From positions 6,055,601-6,119,600 of the forward strand of contig NC_068938.1 of assembly GCF_016801865.2 (NCBI RefSeq): a DNA stretch of 64,000 nucleotides. Reading direction: 5' to 3'. Position numbers and translations under genes: made by a program. The stretch's first letter is position 1. The number at the start of each line of letters is the position of its first letter. Below the pieces are notes generated by a model that saw only the letters and a program-made list of their open reading frames with translations, made no database searches and was not told the DNA's origin. This document shows positions 35,801 to 45,246 of this stretch, in pieces. The stretch is from Culex pipiens pallens. Its lineage: Eukaryota; Arthropoda; Insecta; Diptera; Culicidae.

Positions 35801-38800
35801 TTTTCAGAAGGTAATCTTCTCCTCGCAGCGCACAATTCACGACAAAAATGCGAAACAAAAGGAACAAACAAAAAAAAATCACTTTTCACTCCGAATATTT
35901 TTTTACGACCACGCGCTCCCTTTGCCAATTATGCACTCAATAAATTTTGATTTTTTTAAAAGAAACTCTTAACAGTAAACAACGAAATATCAATAAAATA
36001 GTCTTTTGAATTTTGATTTCAATGTAAAAAAATAGACATTAGCAAATAGTGCTTAGTTTTGATAGCTTTTTTTCTATTATATTTTTTTTATATAAAAACG
36101 ATAATATCAGAGTTGATCAACAAACTGAATAAAAATAGTAATCAAACTGCGTGTAAAAGCTTAGGCTTGAAATAAATTGAAATTTTATGTAATCTTACAA
36201 CCAGAATTATGTTGCCCATCAGTATTGAAAACCGCGATTTTTCACGCTCCATAATTATATTTTTTTGATTATTGCAATTGTTTATAATTTTTATTTATTT
36301 ATTTTATTTTTATTATACAAATGAGTTCAAAACGTCCTGTTCCAATTAGCTTAGCTTAGTTAGCTTTTACTCTACCCGAGCATAAAGCTCGCATTAGCTA
36401 GGTTGGCGCCGATAAGGAAAATAAATGCGTCAGGAATGTGCCGAATGACACATTACCACTTATTTTTGGTCGACTCCTCACGATCAACGAGGGAAGTGGG
36501 GGAGGGATGTGATGATTGGATACCCTATAGAGATGCCTAAGAACTTAGACGACCTCCAAGATATCTGGATTCACCGACGAATGAAGAAGTGGCATTGGTT
36601 TTAAAATATAATTAAAATTGAAATGCAGTATAATAATAAGGACAAACGCTCTCACCAAATTCCGGGATCATCCAACCCGCTCCGTAAACTCCGATGTAAA
36701 CCCCCGCTTTCTTGGCATCACATGCGCTGCCGGATGTGGTCATCCCAGTCACGACTGCCGTCGTCACCGTTGAACTGGTTTCCAGCTTCTTCTTCGTTTG
36801 AGATACTTACACTTTTGAAACCGTTTTTGTTGATCAAACAATTTCTTGTTATGCAAAATCAATAAGCCAGAAATTTTCGAAAATACTTGACGGATCGAAA
36901 AATAGAGTTATCTACGTGCGCATGTATTGCGTGTACGTACACAAAAAAGATTGAGGTTAAATTTTGTACCCGCCAGCAAAACAAATGGGGTGATAGTGTG
37001 CGTGAGCTCGGGCTTAGATAACTCTATAGAGTTATCTAAGCCCGCTCTCACGCACACTAGCACGCCATTTGTTTTGCTGGACGGTACAAAATTTAACCTC
37101 ACTTTTTTTCGTGTACGTACACGCAATACATGCGCACGTAGATAACTTTATACACGCGCCCGCTCACCACGACTACTACGATCATTTTCATTCAAAACCT
37201 TGGAAAAACTGATTTGACTAAAGGCGGTTAAATTAAAATGCTTTTCTCCTAATGGCACTTACGTCACATATGTAAATTGCTGGCATTAGCTAAGACAGTG
37301 ATGTAAGTGATAAAATTGGGCCTTCATGGGATTTTGAAAATTTGCCATTTTTATTTTACTAAAATGGCTGTATCTTTGCACTGAAGTGATAAAATCTAGA
37401 GTTTTTTTAATAGGACCTATATACATATCTGGAGTTTTTTTTTTGAAAAGGTCCAATAAACCAAAATTTTATTTTTTGCTTTTTGGGTGTTTTTTAATAT
37501 CCCTGACTCAAGGCGGTTTTAAAAACACCCTAAAAGCAAAAACTGAAAATTTGTTTTATTGGACCTTTTCAAAAAAAAAAAACTCCAGATATGAAAGATA
37601 ATAGTCCATAGGACCTTTTCAAAAAAAACTCTGGAATTGTACAAAAAGCAATATTGTTCAGGAAGAAATTATTTTTAGATGAAAGAAATTCGTGAAAATT
37701 TTAAGTAAAATTTTTATTTTTTGCAACTTTAAAATGCTGCCAATGAAAAATGACGACTTCCTGAATCAAAATGAATACAGAACCTAAAGGATTGGTTTAA
37801 ATTGAAATGCTGGGCAATTCGAACGCATTTTTCAATGGTTTAGAACAAAATATGATATTCTCTATGAAAACAGATCATTTTTGAACGATTTTTGAGAATT
37901 TATCGCTGTATGAAAACATTGCTCCTGATGGCCTATCTACAATCACTTAACTTAGAAAATTTCACTTAGCTTAGTAGTTTGAATCAATGGAAATGAATCT
38001 GATCTTCTACAATGAAAAGGAATAAAATTAGAAACTTGACGTATGGTTTGGAAAATTTCAAAATCTACGGTAAGTTGACGTTTCCATATCAAAGGTAAAC
38101 AAACAACTGCATAGCAACGTATATCAGCCCAGCAAATTTTCTAAGTTGATTGTGGATGACGGCCGTAAGTTATGTACATTTTCTAAGTTTTACTTTACTT
38201 AATTATTCTAAGCTAAGTGATTGTAGATAGGCCATGAAGCAATTAAAAAAAACTGATACACAAGTTGGGCCGATCACAGTAATCGGGGTGTGCGGACGCG
38301 AAAATTTTCGCTGTCACAGTTTTTTTCGGGCTTCAATAATTTTCGATGAAAAGTTGTGAAAGTTAAGTTTTTTTTTAACGAAAAGAAAAGTTTTCGGTGG
38401 AAAGATTGGAAAATCTGGATGGATCGCGGTGGCCGTCGAAACTTCCCCGAAGGCCCGAAGGTGTTATGCGCAGATAGTGAGTCGGTCCTCGGTCACGGCG
38501 TAGACTGTCCCCGACAAGGTCAAAATTCCGCGAATGAAAGGGAATCGGAGCCGTTGGGCACGCAACAGTTCATCGGCACCGGGTAATGTGGACCCCAGTC
38601 GCAGCAGTAAGGTTCCGGTATAGGATGTTCTCTCGGTTGTTCGCTGTCAGTTGTGGATTGCTTGCTTCTCTTCTTTCGTGACTTTGGAGCAATATTGTTT
38701 GATAAGTTTGCTATTCAAATTTATGGGAAAAGTTTTACAAAATAGTTATTTTGTTATATTATATAATATAACTGTTGTATTGGTAATCACCGCTTTACTT

Positions 38801-39523
38801 GTGTTGGTCTAAAATTAGACTATTATTAAGATTAATTTTTTATAACATTAAAATCTGAATATCATATCCGGCTATTTTTTTCCAACTAAACTCTAAACCC
38901 AACCTCTTTCCTTCCCCTTCCAGGTCCTCACCGCGAACCACATGGAACCGGTGAAGGGTTTCCTCGGCCGGTACCTGCGTCGAAAACTCTTCACACTGGA
39001 ACTATCCTCCGGCACGGTTCAACCTCAGCTCGAGAAGGTCCTGCGGTGGCTCCCGACGGTGTGGCAGCACATCAACAGCTTCCTCGAGACGCACAACTCG
39101 AGCGACGTCACGATCGGCCCGCGGCTGTTCCTGTCCTGCCCGATGAACCTGCAGGACTCGCAGGTTTGGTTCACCGACGTCTGGAACTACCACTTGGCGC
39201 CTTACCTGATGGAAGCGGTGCGGGAGGGGGTGCAGCTTTACGGGCGGAGGGGCGGAACCTGGGTCGATCCGTGCTCGTTCGTGCGGGAGACGTACCCGTG
39301 GCCGGTGGGGCCGACGACGGTGCCCCAGCTGAGGCAGATTACGGCGGACGATGTGGGGTTGGAGGCGAGCGCGCCGGCCAACTCCGAGAACCAGGATCCG
39401 CTGCTGAACATGCTGATGAGGCTGCAGGAAGCGGCCAATTACAACGGGAACCAGGAACCGGACTCCGATTGCGCCAGTTTGGACTCGAACATGACGCATG
39501 ACAGTTCGGCGGGGGCGGATTAG
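26736..39523 (+). CDS. sick: Neuron navigator / sickie-like protein, C-terminal 884 residues (7 exons)
   Basis: Joined exons are 26736-26819, 26888-27016, 27089-27229, 27295-27574, 27642-28806, 28870-29125 and 38924-39523. All have GT-AG borders and compatible phases, giving 2655 nt ending in TAG. The protein is the C-terminal part of the neuron navigator family (vertebrate NAV1-3, Drosophila sickie). These are cytoskeleton-linked proteins of growing neurites, and sickie is tied to actin and axon growth. Visible order: a coiled-coil-like start (FEQSLSNMTGRLQSL, then EILDMRQTIELLRKQ), a basic patch KKKKKGW, a His/Asn/Gly-rich linker, a second coiled coil near EELKKQLREKDLALTDTR, a proline-rich stretch, then a AAA-type NTPase with Walker A GPSGTGKS and a Walker-B-like strand VIILDN. 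The tail LEKVLRWLPTVWQHINSF is typical of the family. The N-terminal part (CH domain in vertebrate NAV2/3) lies outside the window or beyond a long upstream intron. The family call is from recognition. Confidence 0.93.
26888..27016 (+). CDS. sick: sick exon 2 in window
   Basis: 129 nt, phase 0 in and out, acceptor CTCACAG|GAC and donor GGC|GTAAGT. It encodes 43 residues. DSEILDMRQTIELLRKQSIQ continues the coiled coil and is strongly navigator-like; a Gly/Asn/Val-rich tail follows. The upstream intron is only 68 nt. Confidence 0.9.
27089..27229 (+). CDS. sick: sick exon 3 in window
   Basis: 141 nt, phase 0 in and out, acceptor CTTGCAG|ATT and donor TGG|GTGAGA. It encodes 47 residues including SSESMCSLNSVSSGCS and the lysine run KKKKKGW, a combination I recognise from navigator proteins. 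Two short introns of 72 and 65 nt flank it. Confidence 0.88.
27295..27574 (+). CDS. sick: sick exon 4 in window (basic, His-rich linker)
   Basis: 280 nt, entering in phase 0 and leaving after one base (phase 1). Acceptor is GATTTTAG|CTT, donor AATG|GTGGGT. It begins LRSSFTKAFSRNAK, completing the conserved GWLRSSFTKAFSR junction with exon 3. A low-complexity run with seven histidines, then Asn/Gly, then PPPSPTKNGSPHK follows. The low-complexity part is probably disordered. Confidence 0.88.
27642..28806 (+). CDS. sick: sick exon 5 in window (coiled coil, pre-AAA region, Walker A)
   Basis: 1165 nt, entering in phase 1 and leaving in phase 2. Acceptor is TTTTTTAG|CGA, donor TTCAA|GTGAGT. It encodes a coiled coil (EELKKQLREKDLALTDTRLE to MALKQNNERLERM), a Ser/Pro-rich linker, the conserved block before the ATPase (SYHLGEAKRGPEMGFPELLP) and the P-loop GPSGTGKS within LILCGPSGTGKSYLARKLAE. 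Base composition is GC-rich compared with the AT-rich introns. Confidence 0.95.
28870..29125 (+). CDS. sick: sick exon 6 in window (AAA core, Walker B)
   Basis: 256 nt, entering in phase 2 and ending in phase 0. Acceptor is TTTTGTAG|CGT, donor TGG|GTGAGT. Joining to exon 5 gives TFNVDHKSSKELQQYL, a continuous navigator signature. It carries the Walker-B-like strand AVIILDNLHH and a sensor-like segment IIGTMSQATCNTTNL. The 63-nt upstream intron contrasts with the 9.8-kb downstream intron. Confidence 0.94.
29127..29372. repeat. (ACAAAAAT)n 8-mer array at the splice donor
   Basis: About 29 units begin in the donor itself (GTGAGTACAAAAATAC at 29126) and run 240 bp into the intron. Units are almost perfect. 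Confidence 0.95.
29382..29800. repeat. GGGCAAAATGCACC inverted repeats
   Basis: GGGCAAAATGCACC (29383-29396) is matched in reverse by GGTGCATTTTGCCC (29463-29476). Related copies GGGTGCATTTTGGCCC and GGGGTGCATATTACCCC lie near 29760-29805. They resemble ends of short foldback elements. Confidence 0.6.
29801..30594. other. Intronic AT-rich DNA downstream of the protease gene
   Basis: No exon or RNA gene recognised. Two short open frames (30106 minus, 30336 plus) have no supporting features. Confidence 0.45.
30627..31639 (-). CDS. Protease gene exon 2 (catalytically dead S1-like domain)
   Basis: 1013 nt, acceptor AATTTCAG|AAT on the minus strand, stop TGA at 30627-30629. It starts QYVCGHQQDE, the usual short Cys-bearing linker, then RTRWPWHGTAYLK. 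The catalytic His, Asp and Ser positions are all replaced. The C-terminal ~60 residues after WIVSTVKYIHG are an extra tail without a recognised domain. An ATTAAA on the minus strand at 30600-30595 could serve as polyadenylation signal 27 nt after the stop. Confidence 0.82.
30627..32563 (-). CDS. Secreted tandem S1-protease protein: active chymotrypsin-like domain plus dead protease domain
   Basis: Two exons (32563-31693 and 31639-30627) joined across a 53-nt GT-AG intron give 627 residues. I chose the Met at 32561-32563 because it directly precedes a signal peptide (MMRILALFILLFANASC); an in-frame Met 33 codons upstream would bury that peptide. Domain 1 has I33-V-R-G, His78 in LTAAHC, Asp132 in KNDVALLEL and Ser226 in GDSGGG. 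The S1-pocket position 189 is Ser (S220), favouring chymotrypsin-like specificity. Domain 2 keeps the fold (RWPWHGTAYL, YVQPICLRP) but lacks the triad: His becomes VHAF, Asp becomes RNLAIL, Ser becomes DVGTGL. It resembles insect tandem (polyserase / gd-like) serine proteases, often linked to immunity or extracellular cascades; no substrate can be assigned. No CLIP domain is visible. It lies antisense inside the last sick intron. Confidence 0.85.
31693..32563 (-). CDS. Protease gene exon 1 (signal peptide and active S1 domain)
   Basis: 871 nt, ending after the first base of a codon. The donor on the minus strand is ATATCAC|GTGAGT. It encodes the signal peptide, a Cys-containing prosegment CGLQKVKTREL and the full catalytic domain up to GMQFGEDIS. 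The residue before the mature I-V-R-G terminus is Leu, with the nearest Arg two residues earlier. Confidence 0.85.
32645..32650 (-). promoter_or_regulatory. Possible initiator (TCAGTT) of the protease gene
   Basis: On the minus strand the sequence ATCAGTT, matching the arthropod initiator TCAGTY, lies about 82 nt upstream of the chosen ATG. Starting transcription there would exclude the more upstream in-frame ATG at 32660-32662, consistent with the signal-peptide start. No clear TATA box or downstream element supports it, so it is only a candidate. Confidence 0.3.
32664..34732. other. AT-rich intronic DNA with inverted pair of a dispersed repeat
   Basis: Copies of a dispersed repeat lie head to head: CTTTGCCGAAGACACCAAAT (33612-33631) and TTTGGTGTCTTTGGCAAAG (about 33870-33889). 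Further copies of its GGCTSTATCTC portion lie near 33100 and 34410. No gene supported. Confidence 0.55.
34733..35963 (-). mobile_element. Non-LTR (or SINE-like) retroelement relic with 24-bp target duplication
   Basis: Identical flanks of ~24 bp beginning AATAAATTTTGA occur at 34733-34756 and 35939-35963, differing by one T. Inside, the minus-strand 5' part has two copies of a 149-bp unit (GTGCATAATTGGCAAAGGG...), like promoter monomers of some non-LTR elements. The minus-strand 3' end carries a (TCATGC)n tail of four units (34757-34781). There is no reverse transcriptase frame, so it is internally deleted or non-autonomous. Confidence 0.7.
35964..36901. other. Intronic DNA with unclassified repeat text
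   Basis: Includes GGATACCCTATAGAGATGCC near 36520 and neighbouring text that looks like an interspersed mosquito repeat, but I cannot assign a class or boundaries. Confidence 0.4.
36902..37151. mobile_element. 250-bp near-perfect palindrome (foldback MITE)
   Basis: The two halves are inverted copies with the axis between 37026 and 37027 (ACTCTATAGAGT at 37021-37032). Both strands read almost the same, so matching 72-codon frames appear on each strand. There is no loop. Single-base differences between the arms show it is old enough to have diverged slightly. Confidence 0.85.
37425..37592. mobile_element. Foldback element with GGTCCAATAAA arms
   Basis: Left arm ATATCTGGAG, T tract, GAAAAGGTCCAATAAA (37425-37460) is inverted at 37555-37592. 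The pairing continues inward through GGGTGTTTTT and AAAAACACCC with small loops. Confidence 0.75.
37929..38234. mobile_element. MITE with TGGCCTATCTACAATCACTT termini and TGA target duplication
   Basis: Left terminus TGGCCTATCTACAATCACTT (37929-37948) has a perfect inverted copy ending at 38234. TGA flanks both sides (37926-37928 and 38235-38237). The interior is short with secondary TTCTAAGTT/ACTTAGAA motifs. Non-coding. Confidence 0.75.
38235..38923. other. GC-richer island near the end of the intron
   Basis: Positions 38260-38660 are markedly less AT-rich than their surroundings and read like the 5' end of a non-LTR element, but no domain supports this. The rest leads to the last sick exon acceptor. 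Confidence 0.3.
38924..39523 (+). CDS. sick: sick last coding exon with stop codon
   Basis: 600 nt including TAG. The acceptor is a strong pyrimidine tract ending CCTTCCAG|GTC. It starts in phase 0 with VLTANHMEPVKGFLGRYLRR, joining HHNFRW from exon 6. It contains the conserved C-terminal segments LRWLPTVWQHINSFLE and DVWNYHLAPYLMEAVREG. The last ~70 codons are acidic and less conserved, ending SSAGAD. The tandem duplication breakpoint at 39316 falls inside this exon, but this copy keeps the intact frame. Confidence 0.95.
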   Translation, partial: VLTANHMEPVKGFLGRYLRRKLFTLELSSGTVQPQLEKVLRWLPTVWQHINSFLETHNSSDVTIGPRLFLSCPMNLQDSQVWFTDVWNYHLAPYLMEAVREGVQLYGRRGGTWVDPCSFVRETYPWPVGPTTVPQLRQITADDVGLEASAPANSENQDPLLNMLMRLQEAANYNGNQEPDSDCASLDSNMTHDSSAGAD

Positions 39524-42500
39524 GGCGGAAGCGCGCAGTAGGCTACTTTGATTGGGGTGTGCAAATTGGGTGGAATGAAATTGTTTCGAAATTTAATCGA
39601 GCTCGATGTAAAATCCAAATTATTAATTCATCCAACAATTTGGAGAACAGCAAAAAAACAAAAAACAAAAATGCCCGATTTAAAGCACCACAAACTCATT
39701 ATCGCGTCCCGCGAAACTGACCAGGTGAGAACGCACGGCGCAAAGCGCCGTTCAATTATTAATTCATCATTGCGTTACGCTGCAAAGGTGTCACAATGTG
39801 CACACACGCAAAAAAAAAAAAATGAAACCAACAATGAAATAAAAATTAATTTTGATCCAATATCTGTCAAGAACGCGAACGCACAGTAATTAAAAGGCAA
39901 CAAGAGTTTGACCCCACTTGCCCCCACCCTCCTTCTCTACCCCCACAACAACCCCCTCTCAATTGGTTGTTTATTCGAAAAGAAGGGTTTGTTTGGTTTA
40001 ATCGAAAATATTGTTTTTATTTCCCCGATTCGATACATTTAATTAATTTGGTCATTTCGGGGGCGGTCGGCCGGAATTGAATCGTTCGATTGCGAATTAA
40101 TGTGTGCGTTTTTTTTTCTTGTGCGTGAAAATTTTAATCAGTTCAATTAGGCGTGTGTTGGGAAATCAGTATGCGGTGTGAGTTTTTTTTTTGCTGTTTC
40201 AATTTGAACTCTCTTTAATTGTGGTTATTGATATCACGAGAGCGATGATAGCACACTTGTCGTTTGATTAATGTTGTTTTTGCCTGGGGTAATTGAATCG
40301 GACAATTTGATCAACTAAGTGATTCGCTTGATTTCTGAGTTGTGGGGAAAAAATCGTTAAATTTTATCAGTGTAATTTTGTTGTTTTACGATGTGTTTTT
40401 GTGATTATTGTATTCATAATAAACCTTTTAAAAAATATTGTTAAATTAATTGTTTTCTGATTCTTTTCAAATAAAAGATTAAAATGAAAACTATAATTTT
40501 CAAAATAAGAATACTTTGATTTTAGAATTTCGTTCTATGGTCCGGATTTTGGAATCAAGAAACCGATAAACGAGGTTCAAAATTAAAGAATTGTTTCGAT
40601 GTACAGTCACGCCCCGGTTTTATGGGATTTTGGGAGACACTGGCTATAATCCTATAAAAAATCATCCAAACTTCAAAAAAATATAGTGTTTTGAAATTGG
40701 AAAGATGTCATCTTTCCATTGCATTAATAAATGCATTTTTGAACACATGAAAATTTTCACAAAAAAATGTATTTTCCTGTATTTTGAAAATGCAATAATT
40801 TTCGAAAAAATTTTTTTCACAAAACTACTTTCCTAAAAATACTTCAAATTTCAGTTTTTTACAATATGACTATCAAATAATCAAAATTTTTTCATAAATT
40901 TAAATCTTTTTTAAAAAATATTGAAATTTTCAGTTTTTTAACAATATGGGTGTCAAATGACCAGATTTTTCATAAATTTTGAAGTCATAACACAAAATAA
41001 AAAAATATTCATTTTATAACAAAACTACGTATTTTCGAAAAATACTAAAAATTTCAGTTTTTACAATATGAATATGAAATGATCGGCATTTTAATGCGTT
41101 TCGAAAGCAATAGCACACATGTTTGAAAACACTTAAAATCTTCACAAAACTACGTATTTTCGAAAAAAATACTCCCAATTTCGGTTTTTTACAATATGGG
41201 TATTTTTTTAAAATTTTGTAATTGGGACCATCCATAAACCACGTGGACACTTTTTTGGGAATCTGTTACCCCCCCCCCCCCCCCCTTCGTGGACAATTGT
41301 CAATACAAAAAAAATCTTATTTGTATGGGTCGTGGACAATCGCCATACCCCCCCCCCCCCCCCCAAGTGTCCACGTGGTTTATGGATGGTCCCAATAACT
41401 TTCGAAATGTTTTAAAAACACGCTTATTTGAATCGCACATTGTAAACACCTGAAATTTTGAGTATTTTTTATTAATGCGTAGTTTTGTGACAAGTTTGAG
41501 TATTTTCCTTTTTTTTGTTATTACTTTCGCAATGTATACAAAATCCCGAGCATTTTATGCCCACATTGTAACAATACTGAAATTTAAAGTATTTTTTTTT
41601 TGAAAATACGTAGTATTGTGAAGATTTTGAGTGTTTGAAAAAATGTGTGTTAAAATTTTGAAAATGTATGCAAAATTCCTCAACATTTGATATCCATTTG
41701 CAATATGGATACTGAAATTTTGAGTATTTTTTCGAAAATACGTAGTTTTGTGATTTTTTTTTCGCCGTTGTTTTTCTTTTTTTAACTCGACGAATACCAA
41801 TTATTGCTGTTTTAAAATCATTGATGGTTTTTTTTTCTATTTTCCTTTAAAAATATGACACATTTGTAAATTTTATTAAAAAGATTTTAAAGCCTTCAAA
41901 AAATAATGCTCTAGTGCTATTGCTTCATACTTATTACAAACCAAAGAACCAAAGTTGGTAATTTTGTTGTTTTCAAACAAAATTAAAAAAATATTTCAAT
42001 GTAAAAATTGCTATTAACGAGTGCTTTGAAAGTAAATTAAACAGTATTCGGTAATTGGCTTTCCTTGAATTCCACAACTGTTATTTAAATGTTTTATTTG
42101 ACAATGTGTTTGAAAAAATATTGTTTGTATTAATTTAATTTAATTTAAATTTTTGTTATTACACCAACAAAAATGAAAATAAGTACTGGGGATACAATTT
42201 TTGTGTTTTTACTGCATTTTTAAAGACTTTCCCATGGTTTGTCTCAGTTTTTGATAAAAAATAGTTTCTACGGCTAGTGAGCAAATTATTTCGTGAAATT
42301 TGCAAAAAGCTAGAAAATTGATAAAACGCTCAAATTTTGTCCACAAGATCCGCCCTCTTCTACCAGCCTACTGCGCAGCATGCCTACTTTCCGGCGCATT
42401 CCAAGCTTGCGCCTTTCCCAAGCGCTCACATCATCGCAGCATGCTTTGCTTTTCCGTTAGTTCCCCAAAAGCAAAGAAGAAAAGAATGTCAAAAGTCACA

Positions 42501-44098
42501 CCAAGCAAAACACAAAAACCAAAAACAAACAAACAAAAAACAGAAATTGTCAAAAGCAACCGGAAACAATAATTAATGTTTAGTGGGCACAATAGTCTGG
42601 AAATTCAGCAACACAAGAAAGAAAACAATGCTTGAAATTGTGAGCACAACAAAATAGTATTACCGAAGAGAGAAGCAACCAATTTTCGCTCGACGTTAAT
42701 TGTGTAAAATTGTAGAGAAAAAAAAAACTTGTTAGACTGTAAATATACACACAACTTACACTTGACTAACAAATTATACATATTAGAGAAGGAAAGGGTG
42801 CACACGGAAAGAAGGGAGGAAACCGAAATGTAGTTAGTTAACTGAAATGAATTGAGTTAGGCAAATGATAACAAAAACGTGTCTCAGTCAGTGTAGATTT
42901 TGTACCGCGCGGCAGCAGTGTAGAATTGCTTCAAAAGCTTTAATATTCGATTTATACAGTAAAAATACAATGTGGATAACTTCATATTTAACGCCAATTT
43001 AGGATATTTTCAAACTCATCAGCACTAAACAAGCTCGTAACACTCACTATTCTATATACAAAACAAAAAAGCAGCAGTTTCATCTAATCGTGGCCATTTT
43101 TTCCGCTTCCAAAAAACACGTGTTTCAATCGTACACTTAAAGAAAAAAAGAACCAAACTTAATCTCGCATCGCATACTACGATATCATAACAACAGCAAC
43201 ACAAAAGTTAATCAAAAATGACTTTCCAAAGAAAACTGTCAAAAACTCATCCTAGCTCATTTCTCCATCGCGAAACTAACAAGAATTGATGCAGGAGGAG
43301 AAGATTCGCATGCTTAAGCAATTCGCTGCTAATCGGCTCAATTGCCTTAATAAATGTACGACAGCTATTTAAAAGTGAACAAGAAAAGACAAGACGCCAA
43401 CCAAACCAGCAAATCAGATCGACCCGATTCGGCAATTAGAATAAATCTTATGACGAGGACGCGCGCGCAGAAAAGAATATGTATAAATCATCGCAATTGA
43501 TTTGTGCACGCAACGCGCGACAGACTCTTTTGAGTGTTGTGCTAAGTGGGTTGAATTGATGCCAGTTAGAGTCGGAGAAACCAATAAAGAAGAAGCGAAA
43601 ATCGGACGATGAATCTTATCTGTAATATGCCAATTTATGATTACAACTCTATAGTGCGACTAACTATTATACACACTACAATTAAATCCGGAGAGGTGGT
43701 TAGTGTTCGTGCGGAAAAGAGAGGAGACGGCGAGAAAAGAAGAAAAAAGTCTTGTAATATCTATTATATTATTATTAAACGACTATTGCTATTATTATAT
43801 ACAACAGTAAAGAAAACAGAAGCAACTGGAGCGGAGATAAAAAGAGCAAGAGCAAATCTGGTCCAGAAAAAATGCCCCCTTTGTTGGAGGAAAGACGTCT
43901 TTCTTCGGTGAAAAGCGTAACCAATAAAGAACGTGATTTAAATTATTTAATAAACTGTGTTTTTACTATCATCCGAAATATTCATAAATAATCAACTAGA
44001 TAAAGAAGTATCGTAGCACAGAAATGAATCAAAAGTTCTACAATAAAGCAAATCGCACCGCTTGCTATCACACAATTTCAAGGTACGATTTAAACAAA
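39524..44098 (+). other. Probable sick 3' UTR and downstream region
   Basis: AATAAA hexamers occur at about 39837, 40417, 43582, 43922 and 44041 in the sense direction, so the 3' UTR may be short or as long as ~4.6 kb. AT-rich low-complexity sequence and one MITE lie within it. Short open frames here (for example 42300-42576, 43609-43911) are not supported as genes. Confidence 0.45.
41222..41395. mobile_element. MITE with 31-bp TIR and TAA target duplication (copy 1)
   Basis: Perfect inverted termini starting TTGGGACCATCCATAAACCA and TAA on both sides (41219-41221, 41396-41398) fit the PIF/Harbinger 3-bp TA-rich target preference. The interior has two C homopolymers and a CGTGGACAATYG repeat. 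I recognise the terminus as a very common culicine repeat. Confidence 0.8.
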
Positions 44099-45246
44099 TA
44101 GGGTACGTTATCCATTAGTGAACCCCTTTCCTATAGTGGACCCTCTGAAGGGTTTTAGATGAAAAATTCAATAAAATCACAATTTCAAGCGTGGTATTGT
44201 CTACAAATCCTTCATTTGGCATTTTCAGCATCATTTGAAACAATGTTGATTGACTTTTAAAGCGAAAAACTGCTCATTTTAGAGCAACAATTAGGGGGTC
44301 CAATATAGGACAACGAAAATCCCAACTTTTCCAAAAGTGGACCTCTGTTAATTAAACCTTCAAAAATGAAGAAAACTGTGTATTTAAGCAAAAGTTTCTC
44401 GTAAACATACAATAAATGCTTGTTGTTATCAACCTAAATGCATATTTTTTTTTCAATTATTATAGCAATTATAGCTGTTTCATGTTAAAAGTACCAAAAA
44501 TGCTGAAGCCATAAAAAAATATAAATAATCAAAACTATAGTCAATTGAACTTAACTGAAGCATTATAATTGCAGTTTGAAATGATATTTTATAATAATAA
44601 AACAAGAACAAAACATTTTTTTAAATAAACATGCGTGGTTTTATCACCAACTGTAAACAAATCTATTGTTTAGTTTCGGTCAACCATTTATGTAATTAAT
44701 ATTAAAAAATGTGCATCAAAATTCATTTTTTTATTATTTTTATGTTTACAGTGATTTTTGAAACGTTTTCTCTGATCTTTTTCGGAAATAAATGTTTTTA
44801 AATGTCTGTTAGGTTTTTTTGTTATTTAAAGCCATATTTGTTAACAAAACATATTTGTTTATGATGAAAAGTGAGCAAAATTCATCTTTTATTTATTATA
44901 TCTATAATTAGACCTACACCATGCATCAAAGCATCAAATATCGGTAAAATTTGGTTTAAAAATAACAGTTTGCCTATAGTAAACCCGGGTCCACAATCGG
45001 ATTATGGACCCGGGTCCACTATAGGAAAAGGGGGTCCATAACAAGGCAAAAAACTTTTTTTTCAAATGGCTATTTTTCCGCTCAAAAACAAATAAACTGA
45101 TGAAACAAATAGTCAAAATTGTTCAAAAGACTTCAGTTTTCATTGTTTTGTACAAAAGGTTATGAAAAAGGGCTTAAAATATTGAAAATTTGTGAAAAAC
45201 TTGCATCGGGTCTACTAGGGGGTCCACTAATGGCTAAAATACCCTA
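44099..45246. mobile_element. Element with GGGTAC...ATTAGTGAACCCC termini (copy 1)
   Basis: Left GGGTACGTTATCCATTAGTG and the right end, in reverse GGGTATTTTAGCCATTAGTG, are imperfect inverted termini flanked by TA. An inner palindrome built on GGACCCGGGTCC lies at 44973-45025. No transposase; non-autonomous. Confidence 0.65.

Larger units (their letters stand above)
29126..38923 (+). other. Last sick intron (9.8 kb) with nested antisense gene
   Basis: GT at 29126-29127, AG at 38922-38923. It starts with an 8-mer array and a GGGCAAAATGCACC inverted-repeat element, contains the antisense two-domain protease gene, then AT-rich dispersed repeats, a non-LTR relic with target duplications, a 250-bp palindrome and two further foldback elements. 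Introns between the other navigator exons here are 63-72 nt, so this one has been inflated by insertions. Confidence 0.85.

Noticed and set aside
36908..37145. Pair of near-identical 72-codon frames on opposite strands
   Set aside because: Explained by the palindrome, which reads the same on both strands.
38261..38586. Possible non-LTR 5' end with a 76-codon frame
   Set aside because: Only a composition change and an impression; no reverse-transcriptase or ORF1 motif and no target duplication.
40599..40640. Possible Tc1/mariner end (TACAGTCACGCCCC)
   Set aside because: No matching inverted partner could be found nearby, so no element boundaries can be set.
42300..43911. Small frames present twice (also at 50090-51701)
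   Set aside because: Their apparent conservation is due to the segmental duplication, not selection; no homology or start context.
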